A stretch of 64,000 nucleotides of DNA, taken from contig DS990260.1 of the NCBI GenBank assembly GCA_000155435.1, positions 873,314 to 937,313 of the forward strand, given 5' to 3'. Made by a program: the position numbers and the translations under genes. A model generated the notes under the pieces. It saw nothing but the letters and a program-made list of their open reading frames with translations. It was not told where the DNA came from and made no database searches. Positions 37,219-46,895 of the stretch are shown here, piece after piece; within the stretch, counting starts at the first letter, position 1, and each line of letters starts with the position of its first letter. This DNA comes from Clostridiales bacterium 1_7_47FAA (lineage in GTDB: Bacteria > Bacillota > Clostridia > Lachnospirales > Lachnospiraceae).

Positions 37219-37231
37219 CCATATAAAACTT

Positions 37232-37276
37232 CTTAAAAAAAAGAAGTCCCCTGGTCCACTACCCAAACCAGGGGAC
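37232..37276 (-). terminator. Terminator of the purEMND operon
   Basis: A 10-bp perfect stem, GTCCCCTGGT (37246-37255) with its complement (37267-37276). On the minus strand a run of eight T follows. Strong intrinsic terminator just after purD. Confidence 0.9.
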
Positions 37277-37285
37277 AAGCGTCAT

Positions 37286-38572
37286 CTACTTAACGCCCTC
37301 AGCCTCATCAATCGCCTTCCCAATATCATGTCTCATATACTTATTCCCAAACTCAATCCACTCCGTAGCCCTATAAGCATTCTCCCTGGCTTCCTTAAGT
37401 GTCCTGCCCTTGGCCGTAACTCCCAGCACCCGTCCGCCGTTGGTCACGATGTTACCGTCCTTGTCAAACTTACTGCCCGCATGGAACACATAGTAGCCGT
37501 CCCTGCCCTCAAAGTTCTCAAACCCGGTCATCTTATATCCCTTTTCATAATGCTCCGGATAGCCCGCGGAAGCCAGCACCACGCACACGGCGGCATTGTC
37601 CTCGAACTCCAGCTCTATCTGGTCCAGGGTACCGTCCACGCAGGCCTCGAATACGTCAATGATATCATTTTTCATCCTTGGCAGCACTACCTGTGTCTCA
37701 GGGTCGCCGAAACGTGCATTATACTCCAGCACCTTAGGCCCCTTCTCCGTAAGCATCAGGCCAAAGAAAATAATCCCCTTAAACTCCCTGCCCTCTGCCT
37801 TCATGGCATCTACGGTGGGCTGATATATATGTTCCTTACAGAAAGCGTCCACTTCCTCTGTATAAAAGGGACTGGGTGAAAATGTCCCCATTCCCCCGGT
37901 ATTCAGTCCCTGGTCCCCGTCCCCTGCCCGCTTGTGGTCCTGGGCCGAAGTCATGATCTTGATGGTCTTACCGTCCACAAAAGAGAGCACGGATACCTCA
38001 CGGCCTGTCATGAATTCCTCCACCACAATCCGGTCCCCGGCGGAGCCGAACTGCTTATCTAACATCAGGGTCCTGACGCCTTCCTTTGCCTCTTCCCTTG
38101 TGTTGCAGATAAGCACGCCTTTCCCCAGCGCAAGGCCGTCGGCCTTAAGTACGATGGGAATGGGCGCATCCTCAAGGTATGCCAGGGCCTCTTCCGGCGA
38201 ATCAAATGTCTCATATGCAGCCGTAGGAATATTATATTTTTTCATCAGGTCCTTGGAAAATGCCTTGGAGCCTTCAAGAATGGCCGCGTCCTTCCTTGGC
38301 CCGAACACCCGCAGCCCGGCTGCCTCAAAGGCATCCACCGCGCCTGCCGCCAGCGGGTCATCCGGTCCCACGATTACCAGGTCAATCCCATGTTCCCTGG
38401 CAAAGGCTGCCTGCGCGTCAAAATCCATGACCCCGATATCCACGCACTCCGCCAATCCGGCAATCCCGGCATTGCCAGGAGCACAATATATCTTCTCCAC
38501 CTTTGGACTCTGCGCCGCCTTCCACGCAATCGCATGTTCACGTCCGCCGCCGCCTACGATTAATACTTTCAT
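37286..38572 (-). CDS. purD: Phosphoribosylamine-glycine ligase
   Basis: 428 residues, the standard length. KVLIVGGGGREHAIAWK at the N-terminus, an ATP-grasp core (LKADGLALGKGV, VVEEFMTGREVSVLSF) and GIIFFGLMLTEKGPKVLEYNARFGDPETQ are diagnostic. It joins phosphoribosylamine and glycine with ATP, the second step of purine synthesis. Last gene of purEMND. Confidence 0.97.
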   Translation of the reverse strand: MKVLIVGGGGREHAIAWKAAQSPKVEKIYCAPGNAGIAGLAECVDIGVMDFDAQAAFAREHGIDLVIVGPDDPLAAGAVDAFEAAGLRVFGPRKDAAILEGSKAFSKDLMKKYNIPTAAYETFDSPEEALAYLEDAPIPIVLKADGLALGKGVLICNTREEAKEGVRTLMLDKQFGSAGDRIVVEEFMTGREVSVLSFVDGKTIKIMTSAQDHKRAGDGDQGLNTGGMGTFSPSPFYTEEVDAFCKEHIYQPTVDAMKAEGREFKGIIFFGLMLTEKGPKVLEYNARFGDPETQVVLPRMKNDIIDVFEACVDGTLDQIELEFEDNAAVCVVLASAGYPEHYEKGYKMTGFENFEGRDGYYVFHAGSKFDKDGNIVTNGGRVLGVTAKGRTLKEARENAYRATEWIEFGNKYMRHDIGKAIDEAEGVK

Positions 38573-38611
38573 GCCGTTACCTCCTGCCTGTTTGTCCTGT
38601 CATATCCCGTC

Positions 38612-39205
38612 CTATACCAATTGATTCGCAATCATATGGATGGCCTGGGGAAGGATTACCCATTCCGCTTCTTCCATCACCCGTTTCTGCAATATCTCAG
38701 GCGTATCGCCCTTCTTCACTTCCACGGCCTTCTGCAGGATGATGGGTCCTGTATCCATGCCGCTGTCCACATAATGCACGGTTGCCCCTGTGACCTTCAC
38801 GCCCCGGGCCAAAGCCGCTTCATGGACCTTCAGCCCATAATACCCCTTCCCGCAGAAAGAAGGAATCAGGGACGGATGGATATTGATGATGCGCCCCTCG
38901 TATTTCCTTGTCATGGCCTCGGGTATGGCCACCAGGAATCCGGCCAGCACGATCAGATCCAGATGATATCCGTCCACCTTGGCCAGAAACGCCTCATTAA
39001 ACGCATCCCTTGACCCATAGTCCTTTGGGGAAATGCACACTGCCTCGATTCCCCTAAGACGCGCCCGCTCCAGCGCATAGGCGTTGGCATTGTTGCTGAT
39101 GACCACGGCCAGTTCCGTGTTGGTAATCCTGCCGCTGTCCATTGCGTCCATGACCGCCTGAAGATTGGTGCCGCCTCCGGACACCATGACGCCTATCCTT
39201 AACAT
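38612..39205 (-). CDS. purN: Phosphoribosylglycinamide formyltransferase
   Basis: 197 residues. The N-terminal [11 protein letters not shown], the catalytic [10 protein letters not shown] block and [20 protein letters not shown] are the GART signature. It transfers a formyl group from 10-formyl-tetrahydrofolate to GAR. It overlaps the end of purM by seven bases. Confidence 0.97.
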   Translation of the reverse strand: MLRIGVMVSGGGTNLQAVMDAMDSGRITNTELAVVISNNANAYALERARLRGIEAVCISPKDYGSRDAFNEAFLAKVDGYHLDLIVLAGFLVAIPEAMTRKYEGRIINIHPSLIPSFCGKGYYGLKVHEAALARGVKVTGATVHYVDSGMDTGPIILQKAVEVKKGDTPEILQKRVMEEAEWVILPQAIHMIANQLV

Positions 39206-40233
39206 AAGTCCACACCCTTTTCACCGCTCTCAATGGAGCCGACCACATAGGGGGCATCGCCTGCGGCCCGGATGGCTTCCATGGTCCTGTCCACATCCGC
39301 GGCGTCCACTGCCAGGATCATACCAAGGCCCATGTTGTATGTGTTGTACATCATCTTCTCTTCAATCTGTCCCTTTTCAGCCAGCAGCTTAAAGATGGGA
39401 GGCACCGGATAGCTGTCCTTCTTAATCACCGCACGCACGCCGTCCTTCAGCATGCGGGGAACATTTTCATAGAAACCGCCGCCGGTGATGTGGCTGCATG
39501 CCTTGATGGTGACCCCAGCTTCCTTGACGGCCTTCAGGGCCTTCACATATATCTTGGTCGGGGCAATCAGCGCCTCCCCAAGAGTGGTTCCAAGAACATC
39601 CATGTAGGTGTTCAACCCCTCTTTTGTCAGTTCCTTCTCAAATACCTTTCGGACCAGTGAAAAACCATTGCTGTGCACGCCGGAACTTGCCATTCCGATC
39701 AGCACGTTCCCGGCCGACAGGTTTTCGCCGGTTATCAGATCCTTCTTGTCCACGATGCCCACCGCAAACCCGGCCAGGTCGTATTCGTCCTCCGGATAGA
39801 ATCCAGGCATCTCGGCCGTCTCCCCGCCAATCAGAGCCGCACCGGACTGGTTACAGCCCTCCGCCACGCCCTTCACGATGGTCGCAATCTTCTCAGGCAC
39901 ATTTTTGCCGCAGGCAATGTAATCCAGGAAAAACAACGGCTCGCCGCCAGCACAGGCAACATCGTTCACGCACATGGCCACACAGTCGATGCCCACCGTA
40001 TCATGCTTATCCATGAGGAAAGCCAGCTTCAGCTTGGTTCCCACACCGTCCGTGCCCGAAAGCAGGGTGGGTTCCTCCATCCCCTTGAATGCAGCCATGG
40101 AAAATGCGCCTGAGAATCCGCCGATTCCGCCTAATACTTCAGGACGCATGGTTCCTTTCACATATTCCTTCATCAGTTCAACCGACTTATATCCTGCCTC
40201 AATATCAACTCCGGCCTTCTTGTAATCCATCAT
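39199..40233 (-). CDS. purM: Phosphoribosylformylglycinamidine cyclo-ligase (AIR synthetase)
   Basis: 344 residues. [59 protein letters not shown] and [11 protein letters not shown] match PurM. It closes the imidazole ring using ATP. Lies 41 bases after purE and overlaps purN. Confidence 0.97.
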   Translation of the reverse strand: MMDYKKAGVDIEAGYKSVELMKEYVKGTMRPEVLGGIGGFSGAFSMAAFKGMEEPTLLSGTDGVGTKLKLAFLMDKHDTVGIDCVAMCVNDVACAGGEPLFFLDYIACGKNVPEKIATIVKGVAEGCNQSGAALIGGETAEMPGFYPEDEYDLAGFAVGIVDKKDLITGENLSAGNVLIGMASSGVHSNGFSLVRKVFEKELTKEGLNTYMDVLGTTLGEALIAPTKIYVKALKAVKEAGVTIKACSHITGGGFYENVPRMLKDGVRAVIKKDSYPVPPIFKLLAEKGQIEEKMMYNTYNMGLGMILAVDAADVDRTMEAIRAAGDAPYVVGSIESGEKGVDLC

Positions 40234-40274
40234 GGTTTTATCATCCTCCGCCTTATTTAAAAATCCCTGAATCC

Positions 40275-40790
40275 CTATTTCATCTGTGCCAGATATTCCT
40301 TGTATCCGATGGATTCCAGCTTTTCAGCCTTCCCGACCACGTCGTTCTTCAGGCTCTCTGAATACTCCTTAAGCCTGCCTAATAAAGCCTCATCGGAAGT
40401 GGCCAGGATCTTGGCAGCCAGGATGCCTGCGTTTGCCCCACCGTTAATCGCAACCGTTGCAACCGGGATACCGCTTGGCATCTGGACAATGGAGTACAGG
40501 GAATCCACGCCGCCCAGGTCGGAGGTCTTCATGGGGATACCGATGACAGGCATCGGGAAAATGGCTGCGCACATGCCCGGAAGATGGGCCGCCTTGCCTG
40601 CCCCCGCTATGATTACCTTGAATCCCTTTCCTTCAGCCGCCTTTGCCCAGTCAAAGAAAACATCCGGCTCCCTGTGGGCAGATATGATTGTCATCTCGTA
40701 GCTGATTCCCAGTTTGTCCAGAATCTCAGCCGCCTTTGCCATGATTGGCATATCAGAGTCACTTCCCATTACAATTCCTACTTTTGCCAT
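40275..40790 (-). CDS. purE: N5-carboxyaminoimidazole ribonucleotide mutase
   Basis: About 171 residues. [22 protein letters not shown] and [14 protein letters not shown] are the class I PurE signature. ATG 40790 has AAGGAG upstream and is preferred to the one at 40820. First gene of the purEMND operon; no purK is seen in the window. A near-consensus promoter lies 138 bases upstream; no purine riboswitch fold is evident in the leader. Confidence 0.96.
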   Translation of the reverse strand: MAKVGIVMGSDSDMPIMAKAAEILDKLGISYEMTIISAHREPDVFFDWAKAAEGKGFKVIIAGAGKAAHLPGMCAAIFPMPVIGIPMKTSDLGGVDSLYSIVQMPSGIPVATVAINGGANAGILAAKILATSDEALLGRLKEYSESLKNDVVGKAEKLESIGYKEYLAQMK

Positions 40791-40927
40791 CGTCCAATCT
40801 CCTTTTCCACTTAAATCCATCGTCTCCCCACCTCAGGAAGCAGAAATATCCTGTTATTTTAGATAGGGATGTTTATTATTAGTTATTCTTATTAATTTCT
40901 TTTATTATGCCTTTGTTACTTATAATT

Positions 40928-40956
40928 ATAATACTAGGAAATTTTTCATGAGTCAA
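40928..40956 (-). promoter_or_regulatory. Sigma-A promoter of purEMND
   Basis: On the minus strand, TTGACT (40951-40956), a 17-bp spacer, then TATTAT (40928-40933). It gives a leader of about 130 bases in which I see no purine-riboswitch core or conserved fold. Confidence 0.72.
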
Positions 40957-40990
40957 TACAAATCTACAAAATTTTCTCCCGATGAATGCT

Positions 40991-41034
40991 GAAATGCCGG
41001 TACGGCCCATGTTTCCAGGCCCTCCCGGCATTTC
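40991..41034 (-). terminator. Hairpin after the DUF3137 gene
   Basis: A 10-bp stem, GAAATGCCGG (40991-41000) with its complement (41025-41034). No clear T-run follows, so it is a weak terminator candidate for the minus-strand gene. Confidence 0.45.
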
Positions 41035-41082
41035 GTATATGAAAATATGGAAAAACAGGGCTGTACGCCCAACCGGATGTAA

Positions 41083-42027
41083 TCAGCTAAAAAGCTCCCC
41101 GGCTGCTTGGATCATCCTGATATCTTTCAGCAATTCCGCCTTTTGTCCGGAAACCGGTTTGTCCACAAAGACATCAAACAGGTTCCGCGGCCTGTGTACA
41201 GCGACAATGGCTGATGAGCCTGAAAAAGTAAATGAAACCCATTTTCCTGATTTGTCCGCAAATGCCTTCATTTTCTCTATTAACACTGGCGTCAATGGGG
41301 TATCATCCCCGTCTGATGCATAAACCTGGAACCTGCCGTCAAATCCCGGATCTCCTGTTTTAATCTTATATGCGGACGGGCGGTCTTTGAACCCTGCCAC
41401 ATATTTATTATCAAATACCCGCATGGTCCCCTGGAAGCCAAGCAGGGCAGGGACATTGTCAAAACGGATGACCGGACCATGGAATATGGAATCGGATGTG
41501 TATATCTTCCCTACCTTACCTGTCCTTCCCGTATTCACATTGCAGAGAAGGAACCGGATGTCCCCATAATATCCGGTCAGCCGGTCCGTACTGGAAAAAT
41601 GGTTTTTTACGCCGCAATCCACCACATGAAGACCAGCCACTTCGTCATAGCCCAGGCCGCTTTCCGGGAAATATTCAAGCGTTTGGAATCTGCCATTTTC
41701 CATCAGGAGGGGCAAAACATACTGTTCCTTATAGGCCCTGATGAAGCCTTCCTGTGCCCGCCTAATCAGCAGCAGATAGCAAAGGCAGCAAAAAATAACG
41801 GTCAGCAATGCGGTTATGATAAGCGTGAATAATCCCCACTCGAACAATGTATAATCCTCATTGTGGATTCCATGACGGCCGAACATCATAAGCGATGCCA
41901 GAATAAAACATCCGCACAGAAACATGGCCTTTTTATACTGACCATATGCTTTTTTCCTAAGTATTTCCAGTCCTTTATCGTCCATGGGCGCCGTCTTCCT
42001 TTCCTGTTTATCTGCATTTCCAAACAT
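41083..42027 (-). CDS. DUF3137-like membrane protein
   Basis: 314 residues. Two membrane helices near residues 35-52 and 65-90 are followed by a soluble domain with FRFDNVPALLGFQG-type spacing and a segment FQVYASDGDDTPLTPVLIEKM, as in DUF3137 proteins of unknown function. Start uncertain: ATG 42027 has a poor ribosome site, ATG 41985 (MDDKGLEIL) has AAGGAAG. It follows the FUSC gene by 14 bases, so they are probably an operon. Confidence 0.7.
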   Translation of the reverse strand: MFGNADKQERKTAPMDDKGLEILRKKAYGQYKKAMFLCGCFILASLMMFGRHGIHNEDYTLFEWGLFTLIITALLTVIFCCLCYLLLIRRAQEGFIRAYKEQYVLPLLMENGRFQTLEYFPESGLGYDEVAGLHVVDCGVKNHFSSTDRLTGYYGDIRFLLCNVNTGRTGKVGKIYTSDSIFHGPVIRFDNVPALLGFQGTMRVFDNKYVAGFKDRPSAYKIKTGDPGFDGRFQVYASDGDDTPLTPVLIEKMKAFADKSGKWVSFTFSGSSAIVAVHRPRNLFDVFVDKPVSGQKAELLKDIRMIQAAGELFS

Positions 42028-42041
42028 GCCCTGATATACTT

Positions 42042-44087
42042 TCAGCCGTTTATATTAGCATTTTCCGTCTGTCTGCATACGCACAGGTACAGCCTGGATA
42101 CCTGTTTTGAATACTGCTCCATCAGCCTGGACAGCCGTTCCTCCCCTTCCATGGTCCGTCTATAGGCCATGGATTCCCCGGCTGCCGGCACATGGTCTGC
42201 CCGCATGTTTAACCGCTTCTGTATGTCGCTGATGATGCAGGCCGTGAATATGAGATAATCATCCATCTGTTCATTGTCCATGGAACTGATCTTCCGGCTG
42301 TTGATCAGGTACAGCATCTGCTCTGCCTCGGAAACCATGTACCAGGAAATCCAGAGCATTTCCCTGATGAATCCTTCCTTCTCATGTCCGGCTTTTTTCA
42401 GGTACTCCTGAATCTGGTCATGGACAAGATGGTAGTGAATCTGGATATCGCAGATGACGCCGTAGTCCAGGGGCATTTTAAGGCTGCGTCCCAACAGCCT
42501 GAGATATACCTGGTGTATGTGGAGCAGCTGGTTCAGGTTATAGGTAAACTGGCTCTTTAAGCTGGTGGGGAAAAAGAACCGGTTCGCTGCCAGTACCATC
42601 AATATGGCAATCACCACATACAGGAACCGCAGCTCTGCCGCCAGGGTCTGTGGCAGGGCCATGGTGGTAAGCGTCAGGGCAAAGCAGGTGGAAAAAAGGG
42701 CCTGCTGCCATGTTCCGGCTGTCTCCATATACAGGCCCACCGCCATGACCGTGGCCAGCACAAAATGCCATCCGGTCCCATGGAATAAGGGCAGAAGCAG
42801 CTGCAGGAGCAGGCATCCTGCCATGGTGCCGATGAAACGCGACTTCATGCGGGAGGCGCTGTCCTCATACATGGGGCGCAGCAGCAGGAACGCATTCAGC
42901 GCAAGCCAGTAGCCGTGATTGGCCTGGCTCATCATGCTGTAGGTAAAACCGGCTGTCAGGACCACGCTCAGACGCAGTGCGAAGCGTGTTTCAAAGGTGT
43001 CCGTCCTCATGTGGCAGAATAACCTTCGGACCGGGCGGCGGTACACCGGCAGCTTCCAGCCAGGTGACGGGACATTTTCATCTATCCTGCGCAAATCCTC
43101 CAGGATAAGAAGCAGAAGCCCAAGGAAGTTGCGCACGAATATGTAAGGTGCCTCCTCCCTGCCCGCTGCTTCGGCAAGGAGCTCCTTTCCCTGTTTTGAG
43201 AACCCTTCGCTGCTGAGTCCGTCCCTGTATCCTTTGCTGTATCCGTTCCTGTCGTCTTTGCTGCCGCCCTGCTGAAAACCTTCCTTACCCATGGTTTCCA
43301 TATACCGGGCAAGACGGAGGATGATGTCCCGGCAGCTTTCATCAGCCAGGGTGCTTTCCTGATATGGATTGGTAAGGAAATAGACAGACCGCTGAAACAG
43401 CAGTGCGAACATGTACTGGATCCTGCCGCGGGCATTGACCACCTTGGTCAGGCCCCGGCTTTTATACGCTTCCTTGTAAAGTCCCTGAAGGATGGGGAAC
43501 AGGCTGTCTGCCGGCTTTTTTCCATCTTCAGGAACAGGGCCTGCAGCAGATTGGAGTTCGGCCGCAAGCAGCAGAAGACCCTTTTCCGCCAGGGCGAAAT
43601 CGTCCCCCTTCCTGCTTCTGCGTGAATGGAAATACAAAACCGCTGTCATTACAGCCAGCCCGTAAGCCAACGCCGCCATCTGCATGACCAGGCCCTGCCA
43701 GCCCACCGGGCGCAGCTGCAGGAATGTAAAACACATGGCCCCGGTATAGTATCCCAGCTGGTTAAACTGCGAGGACTGGAGGAACACAAGCAGGAACGGC
43801 ACGGTCAGGTTCAAAAGGATACAGAGCGGCAGGTTCAGGGTCGCAAGGAAGCTGAGAAAGGCCATGAGGAACTGTGTCCCAACCAGCCCCATAAGCTGCC
43901 TGGCTGTCATATATCTCCGGTAATTGATTTTGAACAGTATGGTAACCACTGACACAAGAATCACATGTGAAATCCCAAATATCAGAATAACAGAATAGAA
44001 TAAGAACAGAAAAAATAAGATGATTGGCAAAGCTTCCATAAACTTGGAACGAAGCCCTGCCAATCCTGTCTGCAATTTGCTTTTCAT
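42042..44087 (-). CDS. FUSC-family membrane protein
   Basis: About 681 residues. Two blocks of about six membrane helices (residues about 20-155 and 385-510) separated by a cytoplasmic domain, with a C-terminal helical domain; the second block has LNAFLLLRPMYEDSASRMKSRFIGTMAGCLL, typical of FUSC/YccS/AaeB exporters of aromatic acids or envelope stress factors. ATG 44087 has GGAGAGG nine bases upstream and is preferred over a TTG at 44123. Substrate unknown. Confidence 0.82.
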   Translation of the reverse strand: MKSKLQTGLAGLRSKFMEALPIILFFLFLFYSVILIFGISHVILVSVVTILFKINYRRYMTARQLMGLVGTQFLMAFLSFLATLNLPLCILLNLTVPFLLVFLQSSQFNQLGYYTGAMCFTFLQLRPVGWQGLVMQMAALAYGLAVMTAVLYFHSRRSRKGDDFALAEKGLLLLAAELQSAAGPVPEDGKKPADSLFPILQGLYKEAYKSRGLTKVVNARGRIQYMFALLFQRSVYFLTNPYQESTLADESCRDIILRLARYMETMGKEGFQQGGSKDDRNGYSKGYRDGLSSEGFSKQGKELLAEAAGREEAPYIFVRNFLGLLLLILEDLRRIDENVPSPGWKLPVYRRPVRRLFCHMRTDTFETRFALRLSVVLTAGFTYSMMSQANHGYWLALNAFLLLRPMYEDSASRMKSRFIGTMAGCLLLQLLLPLFHGTGWHFVLATVMAVGLYMETAGTWQQALFSTCFALTLTTMALPQTLAAELRFLYVVIAILMVLAANRFFFPTSLKSQFTYNLNQLLHIHQVYLRLLGRSLKMPLDYGVICDIQIHYHLVHDQIQEYLKKAGHEKEGFIREMLWISWYMVSEAEQMLYLINSRKISSMDNEQMDDYLIFTACIISDIQKRLNMRADHVPAAGESMAYRRTMEGEERLSRLMEQYSKQVSRLYLCVCRQTENANING

Positions 44088-44155
44088 GGATAAAAACCTC
44101 TCCTTCAGGATTTCATTATACAACTAAGGACGGAGGATGTCATCCATATATTTAT

Positions 44156-45322
44156 TTATGATTGAGCGTCTTCCACCTCATTCACACACCGCAGTGCATT
44201 CAGTGAGCGTGGATAGCCGATATAGGGCAGGCACTGGCTGATGACCCGGATCAGGAACTGTCTGTCATTGCCAATCCGGATGTTGGCGGCCGCATGGCTT
44301 GTGAGCTGCGGTCCGCATCCGCCCTGGGCTGCCAGGAAACAGAATGTCATCATCTCCCTCTGCCTGTCATCCAGCCCCCTTCTTGTATAATAATCCCCAA
44401 AGCAGTTATCTGCCAGCCATTTGTTGATATGCCTGGATTCCTCCGGCCCTGACAGGTAAAAGCCTTTCATATGGGGGCCGAACAAATCCACCTGGGCCTG
44501 GTTACCCTTTTCCAGCCGGTCCTCTTTGGTGGTGGTTGCCATGGCTTTTAAGGGCAGGCCATAACCTTGTCCCTCAAGGATTTCATTTGCAGCGGCCAGG
44601 AACGGGTATACCCTTCCGATTCCCAGATAGGCTGCTGCCTGGTACAGGATTTCCTTTACTTCCACAGGCGTCACCCCAAGGTTCAGGGCGGCGGGGAGCA
44701 TTACCTTGAATTCATCCATTCCCTGGCACCCCAGGAGGGCTGATAAGACTGCCATCATCCTTGTCCGGTCATCCATTGATGCATGTTTCTCATGGATGAC
44801 CTCGTCCAGCGCAAACGCATTGAAAAGCGCGGCAAATTCCGGGTCGCTCTGCTCCAGGCCGGATACAGGGGTGGGGGATATTTTCCCGGGATGTCCGCTT
44901 TCCATCGCCGTTTCCACACGGCTTTTGCACATTCCATATTCCTCATCCGACACCGGTCCGCACCATTCATTGGAAGCCCCCTGGGCCGGGACCTCGATTG
45001 CCAGATGGGCAAACCAGCTGTCCGGGGCAGCGCCGTGCCAGTGCTTTACCTCCGGAGGGATGTTCACGGCATCTCCCGGATGAAGCTCCTGAGGTTCCTT
45101 TCCCCACTCCTGATAATATCCCCGGCCCGCGGTCACCAAGAGAATCTGCCCGCCTTTGTGGTGGATATGCCAGTTGTTCCGGCATCCCGGCTCAAAGGTC
45201 ACATTGCCCACTGCCAGCCCTTGCGTCGTAAGCATGTTAAGGTAACTCTGTCCTTTAAAATACGCTGCAAATGCTTCATTCTTTTCCCCAATAGGAAATA
45301 CGCTTAATTTTGAACTATCCAT
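44156..45322 (-). CDS. Cupin fused to carboxymuconolactone decarboxylase-like domains
   Basis: 388 residues. N-terminal cupin (about 35-120) with NNWHIHHKGGQILLVTAGRG and HWHGAA metal-ligand histidines, then two AhpD/CMD-type helical domains (about 165-260 and 275-380), the first with LLGCQGMDEFKVMLPAALNLGVTPVEVKEILYQAAAYLG. Known relatives act on lactones or quinones or as oxidative-stress proteins. It is upstream of the aldo-keto reductase and downstream of the flavodoxin/LysR pair in orientation, suggesting a detoxification unit. Confidence 0.85.
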   Translation of the reverse strand: MDSSKLSVFPIGEKNEAFAAYFKGQSYLNMLTTQGLAVGNVTFEPGCRNNWHIHHKGGQILLVTAGRGYYQEWGKEPQELHPGDAVNIPPEVKHWHGAAPDSWFAHLAIEVPAQGASNEWCGPVSDEEYGMCKSRVETAMESGHPGKISPTPVSGLEQSDPEFAALFNAFALDEVIHEKHASMDDRTRMMAVLSALLGCQGMDEFKVMLPAALNLGVTPVEVKEILYQAAAYLGIGRVYPFLAAANEILEGQGYGLPLKAMATTTKEDRLEKGNQAQVDLFGPHMKGFYLSGPEESRHINKWLADNCFGDYYTRRGLDDRQREMMTFCFLAAQGGCGPQLTSHAAANIRIGNDRQFLIRVISQCLPYIGYPRSLNALRCVNEVEDAQS

Positions 45323-45351
45323 GACAACATACCGCCTTCCATTCTATGGAA

Positions 45352-45407
45352 CCTTGCCTTCCAGGCATTACCATCCACTCCTTACCTTCCAATCCTTGCC
45401 TTCCAGT
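45352..45407. repeat. 14-bp tandem repeat, four units
   Basis: Four units (45352-45365, 45366-45379, 45380-45393, 45394-45407) of CCTTGCCTTCCAGT type fill the gap between the aldo-keto reductase stop and the cupin-CMD start. Read on the minus strand the units are purine-rich (GGAAGG). Confidence 0.75.
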
Positions 45408-45409
45408 CC

Positions 45410-46252
45410 CTATCTTCCAAACCCGGTGAGGAATTCCACTGTCTCCGGGTCATAATGGGAGAAAAATGCACTCTCCTTCTCATCCAGTGCCTCGATGGCC
45501 TGCATATCCCCATCATCCAGCACAAAGTCAAATACATCCAGGTTCTGTTCCATGCGTTCCCTGTGGACGGACTTGGGAATTACCACCACATCCCTCTGGA
45601 TTAGATACCGCAGGGCAATCTGGGCCGCTGTCTTACCATGCTTTTCCCCTATTTCATTCAAAACAGGATTAGTGAAGAAATCCTTGCGGCCTTCGGCAAA
45701 GGGACCCCTGGATTCATGCTGCACATGGTACCTGTCCATGATGATGCGGGCATCCTCCTGCTGGTGGAACACATGGGTTTCCACCTGGTTCACGGCCGGG
45801 GCCACCTCCACAAACCTGCACAGGTCGATGAGGCGGTCCGGATAAAAGTTAGATACTCCGATTGCCCGGATATATCCTGCCCGGCAGGCTTCCTCCATGG
45901 CCCGGTATGTGCCGTAATAATCATTAAACGGCTGATGGATTAACAGCAGGTCGATATAATCCGTCCGAAGCTTTCTCATGGATTCCTCAATGGATGCCTT
46001 CGCCTTTTCATATCCTGCGTTGGATATCCACACTTTTGTTGTGAGGAACAGCTCACTTCGCGGAATGCCGCATTTCATGATGGCATTTCCCACGCCTTCT
46101 TCATTATAGTAGGCCTGGGCCGTGTCAATGAACCGGTACCCTGCGCTGACTGCATCCAGCACACAGCGTTCACATTCCGCCGGATTTACCTTATAGACAC
46201 CATAGCCCAGGATTGGCATTTTGACTCCATTATTCAGTGTTACGTATTCCAT
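45410..46252 (-). CDS. Aldo-keto reductase
   Basis: 280 residues with the AKR tetrad in FIDTAQAYYNEEGVG (Asp, Tyr), FLTTKVW (Lys) and DLLLIHQPFND (His). The C-terminal IPKSVHRERMEQN binds NADPH. It reduces aldehydes or ketones in the cytoplasm. It overlaps the flavodoxin gene by 23 bases; the same two domains are fused in the lipoprotein at 21174-22667. AAGGAGG precedes the ATG. Confidence 0.93.
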   Translation of the reverse strand: MEYVTLNNGVKMPILGYGVYKVNPAECERCVLDAVSAGYRFIDTAQAYYNEEGVGNAIMKCGIPRSELFLTTKVWISNAGYEKAKASIEESMRKLRTDYIDLLLIHQPFNDYYGTYRAMEEACRAGYIRAIGVSNFYPDRLIDLCRFVEVAPAVNQVETHVFHQQEDARIIMDRYHVQHESRGPFAEGRKDFFTNPVLNEIGEKHGKTAAQIALRYLIQRDVVVIPKSVHRERMEQNLDVFDFVLDDGDMQAIEALDEKESAFFSHYDPETVEFLTGFGR

Positions 46253-46772
46253 TCTTTTTCCTCCTTAACCACTCCCTGATTACCTGTTCCTGCCCTGCCG
46301 GCTGAATCCTTGTGCCATGTATTGCCAGTCCCGGCTCCACAACAGCATCCGGACAAAGCCTGCGTATGTCCTGTTCACTCCGCCCCAGCCCGCTTCCCTC
46401 ATGGGTGCAGAACGGCCGGATGGTTTTCCCGGCAAATCCGCAGGTTTCAAGCAATGTGAACATGTGCATCGGCATGGTTCCCCAATAATTAGGATATCCA
46501 AGATAAATCACATCATATTGTTCCAGATGGTCCGGCATGGCCGCAATCCCAGGTCTCGCATCCTTTTTCTGGTCCTGGCGTGCTTCCTCAATGCACGTAT
46601 TGTAATCCTCCGCGTACGGTACCACTGGCTGGACCTTAAACAGTTTCCCGCCAGTCAGCTTCTGTATGGTTTCTGCCGCAATTTCCGTATTTCCTTTTTT
46701 CAGATACTGAAGCGTACCGCTGACGTAATTCTCGCCTGCACGCGAGAAATAAATAATAAGCGCTGACTCCAT
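46230..46772 (-). CDS. Flavodoxin-like protein
   Basis: About 180 residues. ALIIYFSRAGENY at the N-terminus, KGNTEIAAETIQKLTGG, and IYLGYPNYWGTMPMHMFTLLE with IRPFCTHEGSGLGRSEQDI are hallmarks of the flavodoxin_4 family. It binds FMN and carries electrons. ATG 46772 (AAAGGAAG upstream) is preferred to GTG 46781. Divergent from a LysR regulator and coupled to the AKR gene. Confidence 0.92.
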   Translation of the reverse strand: MESALIIYFSRAGENYVSGTLQYLKKGNTEIAAETIQKLTGGKLFKVQPVVPYAEDYNTCIEEARQDQKKDARPGIAAMPDHLEQYDVIYLGYPNYWGTMPMHMFTLLETCGFAGKTIRPFCTHEGSGLGRSEQDIRRLCPDAVVEPGLAIHGTRIQPAGQEQVIREWLRRKKNGIRNTE

Positions 46773-46895
46773 GGATTTCACTTCCTTTCAGATACCTTCA
46801 TTATATCCCCAAAGGGATTGACCCGGAATCTCCGATATGTTAACATCGTATTAACTAAAAGTTTATATGAATACGCAAGGAAATGGAGGATAAAA

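Noticed and set aside
40791-40927. Purine riboswitch in the purE leader
   Set aside because: No purine-riboswitch core or three-way-junction pattern is visible in the leader; only an ordinary promoter is supported.
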